A stretch of DNA of 64,000 bases from the NCBI RefSeq assembly GCF_019059575.1, contig NW_024881842.1, positions 124,001-188,000 of the forward strand, written 5' to 3'. The translations under genes were made by a program, and so were the position numbers. Position 1 is the first letter of the stretch; every line of letters begins with the position of its first letter. Below the pieces are notes generated by a model. That model did no database searches, had not been told where the DNA came from, and worked only from the letters and a program-made list of their open reading frames with translations. Source of the DNA: Amphibalanus amphitrite (taxonomy: Eukaryota > Arthropoda > Thecostraca > Balanomorpha > Balanidae). This document shows positions 23,063 through 36,439 of the stretch, one piece after another.

Positions 23063-26000
23063 TTTGCTGCCGCAGGCAGCCGGTGACTGCGCTAGCAGGT
23101 TCCAGGGAACTTGCACATGAATCACCCGTGCTCATGACGAACTTATCTCGCCTGGTATTCACTCATTTTGTCCATAGTTTGCTCACGACTCACGAGCTAG
23201 TCACGGCTGTCTCACGATCCGCTCATATCGGACTCACGAATTGCAAATGTGCTTCTCACGGCTATCCCATTTCAGTCTATCGTCGGCTCATGAAATTCCC
23301 TCCAGGCATCCGTATCACCTTGCTCGGTTATTAACCTTCCGGCGTCTCCGTACTATATTGCACAGTTATGGGTGGCGACAGGACACCCATTAATTTCCCT
23401 GGGGATGTGACAACGGATGTCGAGAAGCGTAGGCGACGCCTTGACCTTGACGGGCAGCGGCGTGGGTCTCGGTGCTCCCGGCTGTGACAGTGTGCTCCTT
23501 GGTGTGCTCTGAACTTCAGTGGTGAGCACTGAGCAGTGTCCTTTAGACACTGGACAGTGAACAGTGCTCTGGGGAAGAGGCGACCCGCAGCGGCCCTTCA
23601 CACCAGCGACAAAGTTGGAGACATCCGATAGTCCAATCGTCGCACGGCCAACTCTGAAACTCTCCAGATGTGGGTCCGGCGCTCTTCTGTGAAGTGGCAC
23701 AGATATCCTCGAGCTCGACAGGATGTCTGCGCCCGCATATCCGTTTCCGATCTTCACAGTTGTTTGAAGAAAGTTGAGTTGAATTTTATTCTAGCTTATC
23801 CGATTCCACCAGTCCGTTTGCTGAATTTTACTGTTTGTTCTTCTAAACTCTCTCTCGCACTGCCAGAACTCAACTTTTTTATGTATTATCCCTTCAGTTC
23901 CCAATTCCCATGATTTCTCCCATTCTTCACACGATTCTCCTTTCCATCCGCCCAGACCGATCAACGTCTGTAGCCCCACCCTTACCGTTATCTCCAGAAG
24001 CTGCCTGTCGGCCTCACAAGGAGTGAGAGCTATATCCGAGTTTGGGCGTGTTTGTCTGGCCTTCAGTCTGCGCGCTGGTCTCTGGGTAGACAGACACAGG
24101 CGTCAGTCAGGTAGGTAGACGCGCTGTCAGACAGCCTGACATGCGCCAGGAAGGCTGACACAGGCGTTAGACAGCTGCGTGCGCCTTCATGTTTCATCAT
24201 GACGCCACACTGAGTCGAACCGGATCGTGTCAAATCGAATTCGATGGGATGGTGGCTGCTGGTCCATCTACCGCTGCCTTCCTTTACCGCCGACTTGTCC
24301 CTCCTGACCCGACCAAGCGCCTCGCTGCAACGTCCGGGTAAACAGGCTTGGCGTCTGCAGCGTGGGTGCAAGGTGTTTATTGTTGATCGTCTGATAATGC
24401 GCTCATCAATAGTATGGGCGGTCTTTGTTTATTAGTTTGAACACTAACGGCCGAGCGCCGCATGAGCTGTTGTTATTAGTCCGTTCGTCTTGGAGCGCTG
24501 TTCATCATCGTCAATCTCGAGCGGACAGCTATCTGTAATCAGCCGTCCGACGCGGTGCGGCCTGTGTCTGATGTGACGCCCCTGGCTCGGAGAATTGCCG
24601 CGGACAGTTCGGGGCGTCACAGTCCGCTGCAGGACATCACAGCGCGCCATGGAGTGACGGTGACGACATCACCAGACTGGAACCTTGACTGAGGAAGTGC
24701 GCTCAAAGGGACCGAGCTTGTTGACCGTGTCGGTGTACTGTGATGGTCAGTGCTGCTGCACGGGTCTGGAAGGGGTGCTTCTCTGACAGACGGGCGGGAG
24801 ATTGACACCACAAGGCCGCCGCCGGGAAGACGGACGGGTCAGGGGCGCCACCGTGTCGGCTGCGAGGTGGGCCACTGACGTGACCGCGGGTGGCGCCTCC
24901 GGGCCTGTGTTGTTTCTTCTGTCAGTCAGGGATGGCAGGAGCAACACACCGCGCGGCTGCTGCTCCGTCGGCGAGACACTCCCGGCGTCCGCTTCCAGTT
25001 TTCCTGGAAATGTGAGAATGTCATGATGTGACGTTTCCCAGACCCTGCGTTGTTGCTGAAAAAAGGAAGCGTATGCATGATGAAATTGCCGCTCAATGTC
25101 TTGATCTTAAGATCACACGCGGGCGCACAGGGTTGTCGGTTTTGTCCCGCTGGTGACCGCACGATGACGCTGGCGAGCGGCCAGCGCCGCTGTCACCGTC
25201 CCTGGCGTCATCGGCGCCGTCCACCGCCGCTACCGCCTCCGGTGCTGCAACCCCGGCCGGCTGTCAGAAAGTGGTCACGAATTCTGCATATCATTCCATC
25301 AAGATAGCGGCCGGCGGCTCATAATGACCCCCAGCTAAAACACGGGTCAGACGCGATAAGGAGACGGGCTGTCGGTCCCCAGTTGCTGACGTGGCACCCG
25401 GCGCCCGGCCTGTCCGCCAACAGGTGATTGCTGCAAGAAAGGCGGCGGCACGGCGCCCATTGTTGGACAATTACCGGCCGGGCAATATCTCTGCTCTCCA
25501 CTCCCATGTGCAATGCGGCGCGTGCAGCGTGTTGTCGAGAGCCCCCGCGGAGGGGAAAGTGGAGCCGACGAGGCACCATTGTGGCTGGTCGGCCCGTCAC
25601 TGAGCCAACACAGCGAACCTAAACTGTGCGTCCGTTTGCTCTAAACTCTGCGTCCGCTTACCACAAACGAGACGTCCGCAGACTGTAAACTCCCATTTTT
25701 TATCGTCGATCTGTGATTGCCGCGGCGGGCCCCTGTGCCGGGCGCGGCGCTATCTCACCGTCCGAGCACGTATAGCGCCCGCTCCGGTCGGCGCAGACCG
25801 ACACTAAATCCTGTTTACCGAATTTCCCCCGGGCGCCCTGCGTCGGAGTCTCGCCGAGTCGCTCTGGGGTGCTGTCGACTCGGTCTCGGAAAACGCGTCC
25901 GAGCTGCCGCCCGGCGACTCGAGCTGGCTTTGTGAGGCGGCTTGGAGCGGGTGCCTGAGCTGCGGCTCGCCACTTGGTGACAGTTGGCGCAGCTCTACGG

Positions 26001-26138
26001 GCAGCTGCGGACGGCTCAGACACCCTGCGACGACAGATGGGCTTTCAGAGTCGCCCGAGATGATCGCGGTATGACTTGTCAGTCTGTTGCACTGTTGGAG
26101 TCACCGGCCTGGCGATGAGTGCGCCCAGAGACTGTGGT

Positions 26139-26242
26139 CACTTCCCCGGGCAGAGGCGAGCTCGGCAAACCACTTCCCCGGGCAGAGCGAGCTTGGCAAA
26201 CCACTTCCCCGGGCAGAGGAGAGCTCGGCTAATCACTTCCCC
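26139..26242. repeat. Tandem array, about 32-bp unit, three copies and a partial
   Basis: Copies start at 26139, 26171, 26202 and 26234 (partial), each opening with CACTTCCCC and continuing GGGCAGAG then AGCTCGGC or AGCTTGGC. Copies are directly adjacent without spacers, so this is a minisatellite and not a CRISPR array. Confidence 0.8.
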
Positions 26243-29200
26243 ATCCTGTGTCATCCCCCCTCGCCCCGGGCTTTGCCCGGAGCTGTCGTGTACACCACGA
26301 AGCTAACTGCAGCGCTGAGCCGCCACGTATAGAGCCAGTGAGCTTTTCCAGCTTAGCGACTGTTGCTCTTTGTTCGTTGTCAGAACATTGTCGGTGGCGG
26401 GAGCGCTGCAAGCCACAGTGCATGGTATTACCTGGCTGGCAGGCCGGGATCAAGTGTAGCATAAACCGCTCTGGCGGGTGTTTAGTATGCCCGTGGTTTC
26501 CCGGCTGTATCCTGCTTCGGCTTTCAAGGCATGCGCTCGGCGAGAGGCCACGATTCTGGGAGGAAATGACCTCTTGAGAGTTTTAAACTTCTCGCGATAG
26601 AGACAAATGTACAATTATTTCTCTTCATCAGATGAAGTGGAGCTCGCCGGCCAGGTTATAAAGCGCATCGAAAGGGCACTGGCTGGCGCGGAACTCAAAC
26701 GGCTCTAATGCCTCTTTAATTGTGTAACGGCGCCTAGATTAGAGGCAAGATTAATAAACGAATTAGAGTGGCCATTAGTGTGATTTACGGACTCAAGTGG
26801 CCAGTGTTATTGGGACGGTATTAAAATGACGCTAGGGGACGTGTTGTGCTCCCTACCCTTTCTCCGACAATATGGCTCCCGTCTGGTCGCGCCCCGAATA
26901 AAGACGCGTGCACTGGGCGCCATTGGAATTCAATTAGTGCCATTATCACCTCGGCCATTCGATGCCGGCCTCTTCTAAAGGGACGCTGCCACGGCTACAT
27001 CACACGCACTGGCGCTAGTTATTAGGGGAGAGAATTTATCGCCGCTGAAAAATGCAGATAAATGGCCATAAATCGTCGCCTTCATCACAACTGCTGACGG
27101 CAGAGGAGTCGCCCGACGGCAGTATATTACCACGGACTCGGTCACTCGGGCCTGATCAGTGCTGCTCTGAGGCCGCGGGAGCTGTTCGGGCACGTCAGAT
27201 GTCAGGTCACCTGTCCAGAGGGTCGATCGACGGGCTCACACCGAGGACTCGCCGGTCGGTGACCGCTTGGATTGGAAGTCGGGAGAGACGGAAGAGAGGG
27301 ATGCTGGATGCTGGACCAGGTGGTAGAATAGGGAGGTGGAATTGCTGACGGCTAGTTACTTTGCGAACGGTTGTATCGTAAACGCTTACATTGTTGATTG
27401 CTTACTATAACTTGACGCCACCTTGTGTGGCGTTTCTTCTGATAAAGGATAAGGGGCATGCATTGTCTGGCGCATTGTCAGATCACCCTCAGCGGCTAGA
27501 TGAAAACACGCCATGGGTCGCGACCCTTAGCTACGTCCGCGTCCGACCAGACTCCCAGCTCTCTCATCGCCCCCTAATTGAGACATCGCAAAAACTGACT
27601 GGCGCTGAGCGGCGGCGCAAAAATCCACCACAGCGTCAGCGCGGTCGGCCGGCCAAAAACTCTGACTCTCCGCCCTCCTCCCCAGTCCGGTGGTCACAGC
27701 CGGTCCGGTCGGACCGACCAATAGGCCGACAAAGTGTGATAATGTGCCCGGTCGAGCATAAAAACGGACAACACCAGACGCCTAATTCGTGGCTGTAGGG
27801 GCCAATTTTTCCGTGGGGTCTGACGCTTGATAAGGAAATGATCGGCTCGTGAGAGACAGAAGGGTTCATTAGGCGGGGTTTGGCGGCGCTGTGGCGACGA
27901 GGCAGGGAGCTCGGGGCTCGGAATCGGCCGATCGGTGTCTAGGCACGTAGCTGTGACACTGCTGTTCGATAAAAAACTCCCCTGAGCCTGCCTCTAGGCT
28001 CCCGACATTTGGATCGGCGCGATCGGCGGCCCGCCTAGGAGCTTTGCATTCCGCGAGGCGCGTCGAATTTCAAAGCTCGAGCTTTGCCGGGGCTTGGCGT
28101 AAATCTGCGCGACGTGTTGTTTTGAATAAGCCTTGTCGATACGGAGGCGAATCGTCGACCATGGTGTTCCGGGCGAATATCTTGGGAGCCGGGAGCAGAC
28201 GAGAACGTGCCAAGCAACGCAACGTCCTTCTCACAGCAGCTGGCGCCGGGCGCGTGTTTGTTTGCTCTGTGCACGCGCACTTTGCATAATCGTTCGGACG
28301 TTTTGACTTGAGCGAGGCGGCAACGGCCGCGTCGTTGCGAAAGATCCCGTGTTCGATTATGTCCGGGGCTGTCTTTTCAAAGTCTTAGTGGATTTCTGAC
28401 ACGTTCATATTGACAGAAGTGATGTGTGCTACATTATGTTATCAGACGGGCGTACTTCGTAATCGTTGCAGCAACGATTTTGCATGCTGGTGTGGTGTTT
28501 GAAGTGCATGCCAATTAGACCTGCCAAATTTTGCCCGTGAAAATAGTTCGCCAGAGTGCGGTGCAAACTGGCATCAACATGCTGAATCAGTGAATCAGCT
28601 TTTCATTTTTATGGCCGCTATTTTTTATGGGAGCTGTTTAGCAAACATAGTCGTTATGAAATGCCAAGAAAGACTCGGCAGGCGACGCGTTAAAGATGCG
28701 CTTGCACACTAATTTCTAGCGTACCTACCTTATGTTGTATAGGCTATAGGCATATTATCTTTGATATCGCCTAGCCTTATCCACATCCACTCATTGCAGC
28801 CTCCAGAGATGGAAGGCAAGGAAAAGAGGAAAAGGGAAGATATTTCAAAGTTTGTTGCTTCAGTGCTCTTTCCTCTCATACGATTCCAATATCTTTCATC
28901 GTGTGGGACTGGCCAGATGCTATTCGGTGTTGAAACTTCTTCTTGAAAAGTTATTTAACCACGACACCTCTTCTAAATTCTCACACGTCTCGTAATTTCT
29001 TTTGTCTCGGCCGTAAACTTTTGTCGCAGACTTGGCCAACGTTGACCAGGCATGAAACTGGTTCGTCTCGCGGCATTTCTCCGTCGAGCTCCTCACACCT
29101 CGCGGGTCACAATTCGGATGGGAGGCGGCACGGTCCCCGACTCATGTTTTTCATGCTAGGCGTCAGAATGGCTTCAAACGAATCGCTCCGGGCGACCAGG

Positions 29201-29988
29201 CGTGATATTGGCTGGGCGCGTGTGTTCGACGTCGGGCGGACGATGCTGACGGACAGCAGGGGCGGGATTCCTCACCTATCAGCGGCTCGGAAAAACAGCC
29301 GATCGTCCGCTGATACGTCGCCGTCTGACGAGTGGAAAACAAATGTCCAATCGATGAGCAGCTACCTTGTATCGATCGTAGGCGTGTCTATTTGTACCCG
29401 CGGCCACCGTTTGTGTTCAGTAAAAGGCGAATCGGGTAAAAAGGGAGGCCCGCGAGTGGTCCAACTGACGATACAATCAACGCGATGAATAATACTCAGC
29501 TAATGCGCCGATTCTAATTCCGTGGCTCTCGGGAGAGAGCATTTGTCAGGATTTGTCCGACACTAACAGACAATTTAAGAGCTCAATTAATTAGATAAGC
29601 AGAATGCTGGCGATAAGAATTCCGTCCGACTACTACATACGAGCTCCCGCTTTTGGCGAGCCACCAGCCTGACTTACTGAGACGTCCAAACAACGTCACC
29701 AGCACGTCACTCAGCTCAGCTCCGGGACATGCGGGAGCTCTGCTTCACTGGTCAGAGACGAGGGCATTTCGTCAGTGAGAGACGTCCACCCCTTTGGACC
29801 AGGTGCCGGAGACACAGCCAGCCGCAGACATCGTGCTAAATTCGTCGACATGAATATTCTGGATGGGCACTTCATCACGGCCTCTCCACTGTGCGACATC
29901 TGCTGTCCAGTAATTACAGAAGCTCGTTTTAATTTCCATCTTTCCTTTCGGCCTGAATGAGCTGAGATGTGGCTTTGAGTCTATGTGC

Positions 29989-30027
29989 GAGTGAGTGTCT
30001 GTGTGTGTGTGTGTCTGAGTGTGTGTA
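29989..30027. repeat. GT microsatellite
   Basis: An interrupted (GT)n tract with two GAGT interruptions. Confidence 0.75.
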
Positions 30028-30482
30028 CGGACCGGTGAACACTTCTACTCGGAGGCGGCGGGTGGCGATGGGGGTGGCAGGGCGGTGGCGGCAGAGCTAG
30101 AACAAATGGCCCATAAACCAGGCCCCGGGAGATGAGACGCTCGGAATAAAACGCACACGCCGGATCGCCGTTGATTGCCGCACAGTTTGGCGTCCGGGCC
30201 GGCGGCTGCCGTACTCGAGTCGGCCGCCTCCCAAATCTGATCTGGCAGTGGCTGGGACAGCCGCTGCAGACGCTGGAAAATCCGCGCAGGACTCCCTCTG
30301 AGAGGTCCTTGAGGCCGGTCAGGGGTGGGTTTGCCGGAGCGACCGATGGCCATTGCGCCAGGGGAGCGCTGCAATGTTACTGTTGTTGCCAGGCTGTGTG
30401 ATCGGGCGGGCCTGCCCTCGCATTCGACCTTGGTCGTGTGAGGTGTGCCGCCAAGGAACGTCGGCTGGCGAGGGCGTGGGAA

Positions 30483-30522
30483 CGTGCACCACCACCACAA
30501 CCGCCGCCGCCGCCGCTGCCGG
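30483..30522. repeat. ACC/CCG trinucleotide repeat
   Basis: CACCACCACCACAACC runs into a (CCG)n stretch. There is no coding support. Confidence 0.6.
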
Positions 30523-31275
30523 GGCCGACCTCACTGCGTGCCTGGCGACGAGGCCTGTGTCCACCGCCTTGCACCATTGTTTAAAGATCCGCCGCCCTCT
30601 TTCTTCCCACGCGACCAACGTGCGCCGGAAGCGCCGCCGCTGCGTCACGCTTGCCCCGGATGCGCCACTTACGCCACCAGCGCCTCGCAGCCGTTACCGC
30701 GGACGCCACCTTTAGTGCCGGACTATTTTCGTGTTGTTTCTGACATGTTGGCCGTGCGCCTTGTCGCGTCTCATTGTGGCCGATTTGAGCCGCGAAGTCG
30801 TGACGGAAGTGACGCACGGGAGACGGGTCCAGCGACCTCGCGAGGCCCGTCTTGCCGCTCCCACGTAATTCGAATCCGTTACTGTGGAGGGTAATAGTTA
30901 TCTATGGTAAGAAATGCTTCCGCCTACGTAGCGCTGTGGAGGTGATGTGGTTGCATATTTGTGTCATTGGTACTGTGAATGCAGAAGTTGGTCATTTCCT
31001 AGACTTACCGGCTCGTTTTCTTTGTTTTTAGTTCCGCAGTGATGGTCCTTAAAAATGGAGTGATGTATGCTTGCAGAACGCAGACCACCTTAGCTGCTGA
31101 GCACTAATTCCACGGAAAATTAATTTTACGATTTCCTCGCTAGTGAGCAGCGCATTAATTTCGGTGACAGCTTAGTTGGTACTAATGGTTCCGGACTGGC
31201 GCGTGCAGTCAAGAAAGGGTGCCGGTCCATGTATTTTCATTTCAATGGCGGCGGCGGCGCGAGGCTCGCTCCGTC

Positions 31276-31342
31276 TGTTTATTTATTTACACGTGTCACT
31301 TACGGCGGCCTGATATTTGTGGCCTGTTTATATCATCAAACA
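31276..31342. promoter_or_regulatory. Forkhead-type site cluster with an E-box
   Basis: TGTTTATTTATTTAC (31276-31290) contains two or three overlapping forkhead core motifs. It is followed by CACGTG (31290-31295), another TGTTTAT (31325-31331) and ATCAAACA (31335-31342). The cluster lies in an AT-richer pocket of intron 1 and is a candidate enhancer. Confidence 0.3.
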
Positions 31343-34146
31343 GACGTGATTCGCGCACGGCACGGCTCGATTATGGGGCCCGGTCGGAAATTTAGTGGCG
31401 CGCCCTCGCCCCGCTCCAAGGCTGCCCGGCCGTAAACTCAGACTCTGGGTCGCCGAGGGCAGAGCGCGGAGTGGCGGGCAGAGGGACGGAGGAGGCCGAC
31501 GCAGCTCGCGCCGCCGAGGTGTGCTCGGCGGCGGAGGGAGTCGGCCGCCGGGTCCCGTTAGCTCTGCCGACCGGACCCTGGGGCGGAGCGAGATGAAAAA
31601 TCGACCACAACTATGCACTCAGCGCCGGAGAACGGAAACTGGCGAATTCGTGCACGGTAGTTTAGGGTGCTCGGGCTGAAGTTTCTGGCGTGCCGAACAT
31701 TAGCTTCCGGGAGATATGACTTTCGGAATGTGAATTTTACAGAAATATCTGCAGGCTAGTAGGGAATGACCAAGTTCTGATGGATTTGCAAGCATGCACT
31801 GTTAACATTTGTGTAGCGTTTCATCCGACATGCAACCAGGATGTTCTCATGGTCTCTCAGAGAATAAAGGTGGTTGACTACTGAATATGTTTAGCATACG
31901 GCCCCGCTCCTCACGGGATACACTGGCCGTCATTAGAAGAGATCGTCTATTCAAGCTCTTCATGTCCTTTCAGCAGTGGCTACTGTAATTAAAACTATAA
32001 ATCGCTGCAGTATCGCCCTGTTCGTGCCGTTTCTGCGTCACTCAGCCCTCGGTGTGTGTGCGTGTCGCCATCACGCACCTCCACACTCCCTCCCCCGCAT
32101 GCGCTGAATGGCCTCGCCCTAGAGTAATAGCCATCTGGCACTGGTAGCGCCGACTGAGCAATAAAAGTTGAGTAAGAAATTCATTAGCCCCTGCGCGGGC
32201 CGCCCCGACTGTTGTATGCACGGCACGGGGTCTGTGTCGCCGGGGCTCCAAAGAGGCCGCCTGCACGGCTGCTCGGCACACCCGTGACTCTCACTGCCGG
32301 GCTGCCCGAGTCCACCGCCGCTGCCGCCGGGCCGCCTGCATGCCAACTCCCACGCCTTTGTTCTGTTCGCGGAAAGCGATGGCTATCGCTGCTGAGGCCG
32401 GTCGCGACGTCGCCTATAGCTGCCGTTCAGCGAACGGTGGCACTGATCGGCCGTTCTCTGAGGTGTCGCCCGCCGAGGCTCTGTGATGGCGGTGATGACG
32501 CTCCAGCGATGGCGGCGATGACGGGCCGGCGGCGGCGGCGGCTGTGTCGGCGGCCGCCCGTCACCTGCCTCCCATGGTTTCATAACAGCGCGGCTGGCGC
32601 CAGGAGCGGCGGCGCTCCTGATCGGGGATCGGTGCCCGCTCGTTTCTATAGTGGCCGAGGACAGCGCGTGGTCACCAGCCTTGGACGCGTCTGGCCCGCA
32701 CTGATACCATCGGGACGAGAGAAAGGGTGGGCTGATAATGGGGTGAGCGCTGCGACTGGCAGCCGCCGCGGCCGCGCGCCGATAGTGCCGCATTGTGACG
32801 CCGCTCAGCCTCCCACCTGGCCAAACAGTGACGGACAGGGAGGTCGGCGGCGCGACCAGCCCCGACACAACCCGCAACAATGCCGTCCCCTCCTGTGACT
32901 CAAAGTTGAGCTGTAGATAAACTCAGCGGCAGTGAAACCCACAGCGACAACGTATCACTAGTTCCTCCCCTTGCTGTGAAGTCGTAAACGAAACCGCCGC
33001 AACCCCGGCGTTCTCTCGGCCCGACCGCATGTCTGCATGGACTCGTCTCGGCGAGGCGTCGAGCGGCCCGACCTCCACGGGCTCCACGGCGGCCCGTTAG
33101 GTCGATTGGCCGTCCGCTCAGCACACGACCGTGACCCGTCTGGTCAGAGCGCGGAGAGCGAGCGGGCTGCACGGAGATGTTACGGCACAGCCTGGCGGGA
33201 GAGGAGCGCTGAGGCCGGCAGGGGACGACGACTCTATTGTGCCGCGCGGCGGGGATGCAGGCAGAGGTGGGCATTGGGCAGTCACGGCCCTCAGGCATGC
33301 AGGATACGTGGGAATGCCGGAATATATTAATTCATTTTGTTTCTGAAGGATATTTGGAAATTAACTTATAAGATAGGCCACAGCGTTGACGACATTGAGT
33401 TAAACACGTGCCGAGAAAGTACAGAGACACCGTACAAATCAAAGAGATAATACGTGAACGGTCTGAGAAGCATTTGAGATGATGGAATGTGGCACTGTGG
33501 CTGGCAGGATCGGCTACTTTTACCAATACGAACCAAGCCGCCCGCAACCGTCCGTGGTTGTGAAACACGGCTCGAGTTTGTATTCAGCGTGTCGACTACC
33601 GATCTGACTCACAGTGGACCGATCGCCGCCCCAGGCAGCTGCGAGCGCAGGGGTGCAAACTGCGCCAGGCGCGACCGAAACAGTCACCCATTCGAGCGCC
33701 GCGCCGGCGATAAAGTTACACCGCTGCACGGCCCTCGCAGCAACGGCAGCAGCCGAGAGCAAGACGATCGCCTTTGACCGCTTGGATGGCGCCGCCCAGC
33801 TTTGGGTAACGGCGATTGGCCGGGCTTTGAGAGCCCAATGTGTGATGCGATTCCGTTTATGGCAGAGCGTGACATCATGTTTGGATTGGTCACGTTTGAG
33901 CGCGTGGGTTACTGCGGACGGTCGGACGGCGCCCGAGCCGGCTCGAATTGTGTCACGGTGCGAGGGTTATGGGGCTGCGGGGTTTATGGTGACCGAGGTG
34001 GGCCGCACAGACTGTCAATACAGCCAGCGATGACTGGTCTGCGGGAACATAAACCAGACGTGAGTGTGTGCTTGAGAATGAGCTGGCTTCGGGTGTGATT
34101 CTCGGGTCGTTAACACTGATTGACTTGTGGTTTGTGTTTGTTTCAG

Positions 34147-34226
34147 TGGTGCTCTTGGACACGACGAGAGAAGTGGAGCTGAACTGGACCAAGTATCCGT
34201 TCGGACCGCAATCAAAAACGCCAGGA
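34147..34226 (+). CDS. Eph: Eph receptor tyrosine kinase, coding exon 2 (start of ligand-binding domain)
   Basis: This 80-bp exon follows a strong acceptor (TTTGTTTCAG) and ends at donor GGA|GTAAGT. With the single G carried from exon 1 it reads VVLLDTTREVELNWTKYPFG then PQSKTPG, residues 24-50, and ends in phase 0. The VLLD motif with the following E-L-x-W is the hallmark first strand of the ephrin-binding domain in Eph receptors. N36-W-T forms a potential N-glycosylation site. The joined frame continues as PG-WVEE into exon 3, which matches the family, where a Gly-Trp-Glu-Glu-type segment follows. Very short second exons are usual in Eph genes. The fit of phase, motif and splice sites makes this call firm despite its small size. 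Confidence 0.88.
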
Positions 34227-35556
34227 GTAAGTACAACTTACTTTCATTCACTACACAGTTTCTACCGACTGTTCAGTGTTCAATGTGTGATCGATGTGAT
34301 GAAATTACATCTGATGCAATATTGCACGTTTGAACGGAACTTTCTTAGATCTAACATTTAATCTTCCCACACATAATCAACGTTGAATTTCCTTTTGTCT
34401 CGCTCTAGTTGGGGCCATTCAGGAGAAATTGAATATCGCCGTCTTATCGGAAATATATCTTTCCGGTGACTGGTGTTCTGGAGCAGACCGGAGAGCCGAG
34501 CCCGGCAGCCGGAGCCTGTCCGGTCTCCCCCCGCCCCCCCCCCCCCCCCAGTCTCCCCCAGTTCCGCCGTGCAGACCTCTATTCGTCTCACTCTCTCGCG
34601 CGCTGTAAGCCGTGGCCACCTCATCTCCAACCCGGTGTGTGTTACTTGCTCTCCGTCGGCTGTATTTCCACGATTCCCCGGCTAAGTGCACCCTCTATCT
34701 TCTTCATCGCGGCGCTGGTGTCCGCCAGTCGGCCCTTCGTCGGCGCCTGCTTGCCGGCCGCTATCGGACTCGGCTCTCCTCCGGGCTGTCTCATAAACTT
34801 TATATACCACCGTATAACTCATTCTTAGCGGCGTTATTACCCGTCGACTGTGTATACCTTAATTGGAATGTACGCGGGCCTGTAGCGGACCGGTCCGAGC
34901 GGCGCCGCCGCGCTGACTTCTTCTTCTTCATCAGAGGGCCCCGCGATGGCGGCCGGCCGCGGGCGAGACGGGAACGGCTCCGGAGCAGGCACATGGGGAG
35001 ATGGAACGGAGAGCGGGTACCGAAACAAAGGGCAGGGTGGGGAAGGGGAGCCAGTCAGAGGGCTGAGACGGGAGAGGTGAACGGAGCACGCTCTGTCTGT
35101 CTGCCAGACTCGGTCCGCCCCGATCTGCTCCGATTTAAACGCCTCCCGTCAATTAGTCGGCGCACATTAATCATTGCGCTGGCCCGCTAATTGTCAATTG
35201 CAGAGCGCTGCTGCAGCCAGCCCGGTGCAGGGCGGACGGTCTGCGCGGAGCGGCGGCCCGGTGCGCTATGTTTCACTGTAAAAAAAACTTACAAGCCCCT
35301 CGTAGAGGAATTCTCAGCGCAAAAATAACATTGCAGGAGCGTGTAAATTTGGCTAATTTTAGGCTAGTTGCCGAGTAACAAGCTTGTTCGACAAGGCTGT
35401 GCCTCGTATGCATACGACCACCGTGCTCCACCTACTTTGACAACACGCACGTAAATAGCGTGGGTAGTGCGTCTACTAGGTGTCATAATAGCCCCTGCCT
35501 GGTAAGGTAGCTAGCCACTGCCTACTAATCCATACCCAGTAATTGTACTAGCCCCC

Positions 35557-35673
35557 AAGGCTAGTAGTGGTACTAGCTCAAGGCCAGTAGTGGCACTAGT
35601 TAACTAGTACCACTACTGGCCTTCGGGGTCGAGGCACTGGGTCGACGGAATTCCGTCGACCAGTGCCCCCGAC
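35557..35673. repeat. Twin palindromes inside element A
   Basis: Segment 35580-35623 is a 44-bp loop-free palindrome with one mismatch (AAGGCCAGTAGTGG arms). It is preceded by a direct copy of its left arm at 35557-35579. Segment 35628-35673 is a second palindrome around TCGACGGAATTCCGTCGA, with small indels in the outer arms. Both could extrude as cruciforms. Confidence 0.75.
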
Positions 35674-35734
35674 TCTCGACCGCCACCCGCAAGTAAACAG
35701 ACTTGGTAGCGCTGCAGCACATTTATTCGGGCAC

Positions 35735-35810
35735 GAGAACGAGAACGAGAACAATAACAACGCCAGGACAATAGCTATAACTTTAACAACAACAACAACA
35801 ACAACAACTA
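35735..35810. repeat. GAGAAC and AAC microsatellites
   Basis: Tandem GAGAAC units (35735-35753) and an (AAC)n run (35785-35809) are separated by AT-rich DNA. Confidence 0.7.
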
Positions 35811-36439
35811 ACTGAATAATTTGCAACCAGGTTTCTTAAATAACCACCATCAAACATTTGTGATTTTTCATTAGCTCTGCACCGGCAGCAGTCGCGGGGT
35901 GAAGGTAGGCCAGGACATATGTACATGGCCCCATTCTTTACCACACTGTAAAAAAATGTCACGAGCCAATTCTATGACAAGGAGTGGGTTACACGGTCGT
36001 CCATTGTACCTTGCTGTTATATATAGGGACATTATCAGCCTGAGCGTTGTTAGTTAAAGAGTGCCCTCGTAAAACAATTGGTTACAAACGGTAACCTAAT
36101 AACTTAAATGCTTCCCTAACACCCCTTCCTGCTTATTAACAGATTTCGCGCTGTGTCGGAAAACTACGCATAGTCTCATAATTAAATCCGCCAGAAGCTT
36201 GTCGCATGCTAGTTACATGCGTGTTTCATTATCGTGTCATATTATTATTATGTCGGCTAATGAGGCACCGCCCTGCACGTGCTTAAAATATTATCTTGCA
36301 CACACGCCACCTAGTCGGAAACTCATCATCGGACTAGTCCTGGTAGGGTTTTCGTGTTGCCGAATGAGGCAAAACGACTTTGATTCGGTAGTGCCTCATA
36401 AATCCCTGCTACGGTGAGCAGCGACGAGGCTGAGACTGC

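Larger units (their letters stand above)
13257..34146 (+). other. Eph: Eph intron 1 (20,890 bp)
   Basis: The intron runs from donor GTAAGT (13257) to acceptor TTTGTTTCAG (ending 34146). It is mostly GC-rich, unique-looking DNA with many short spurious open frames and no supported gene on either strand. Named contents are listed separately: trinucleotide repeats, a perfect palindrome at 23022-23062, the array at 26139-26242 and forkhead-type sites near 31276. Stretches such as 26700-27090 mix GC-rich blocks with TAATT/ATAAAT motifs and look like candidate enhancers, but conservation cannot be judged from one sequence. Pyrimidine-rich DNA lies at 17280-17400 and 23760-23960. Confidence 0.75.

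Noticed and set aside
26139..26242. Possible CRISPR-like repeats
   Set aside because: The 32-bp units are adjacent with no spacers, and the window is animal DNA.
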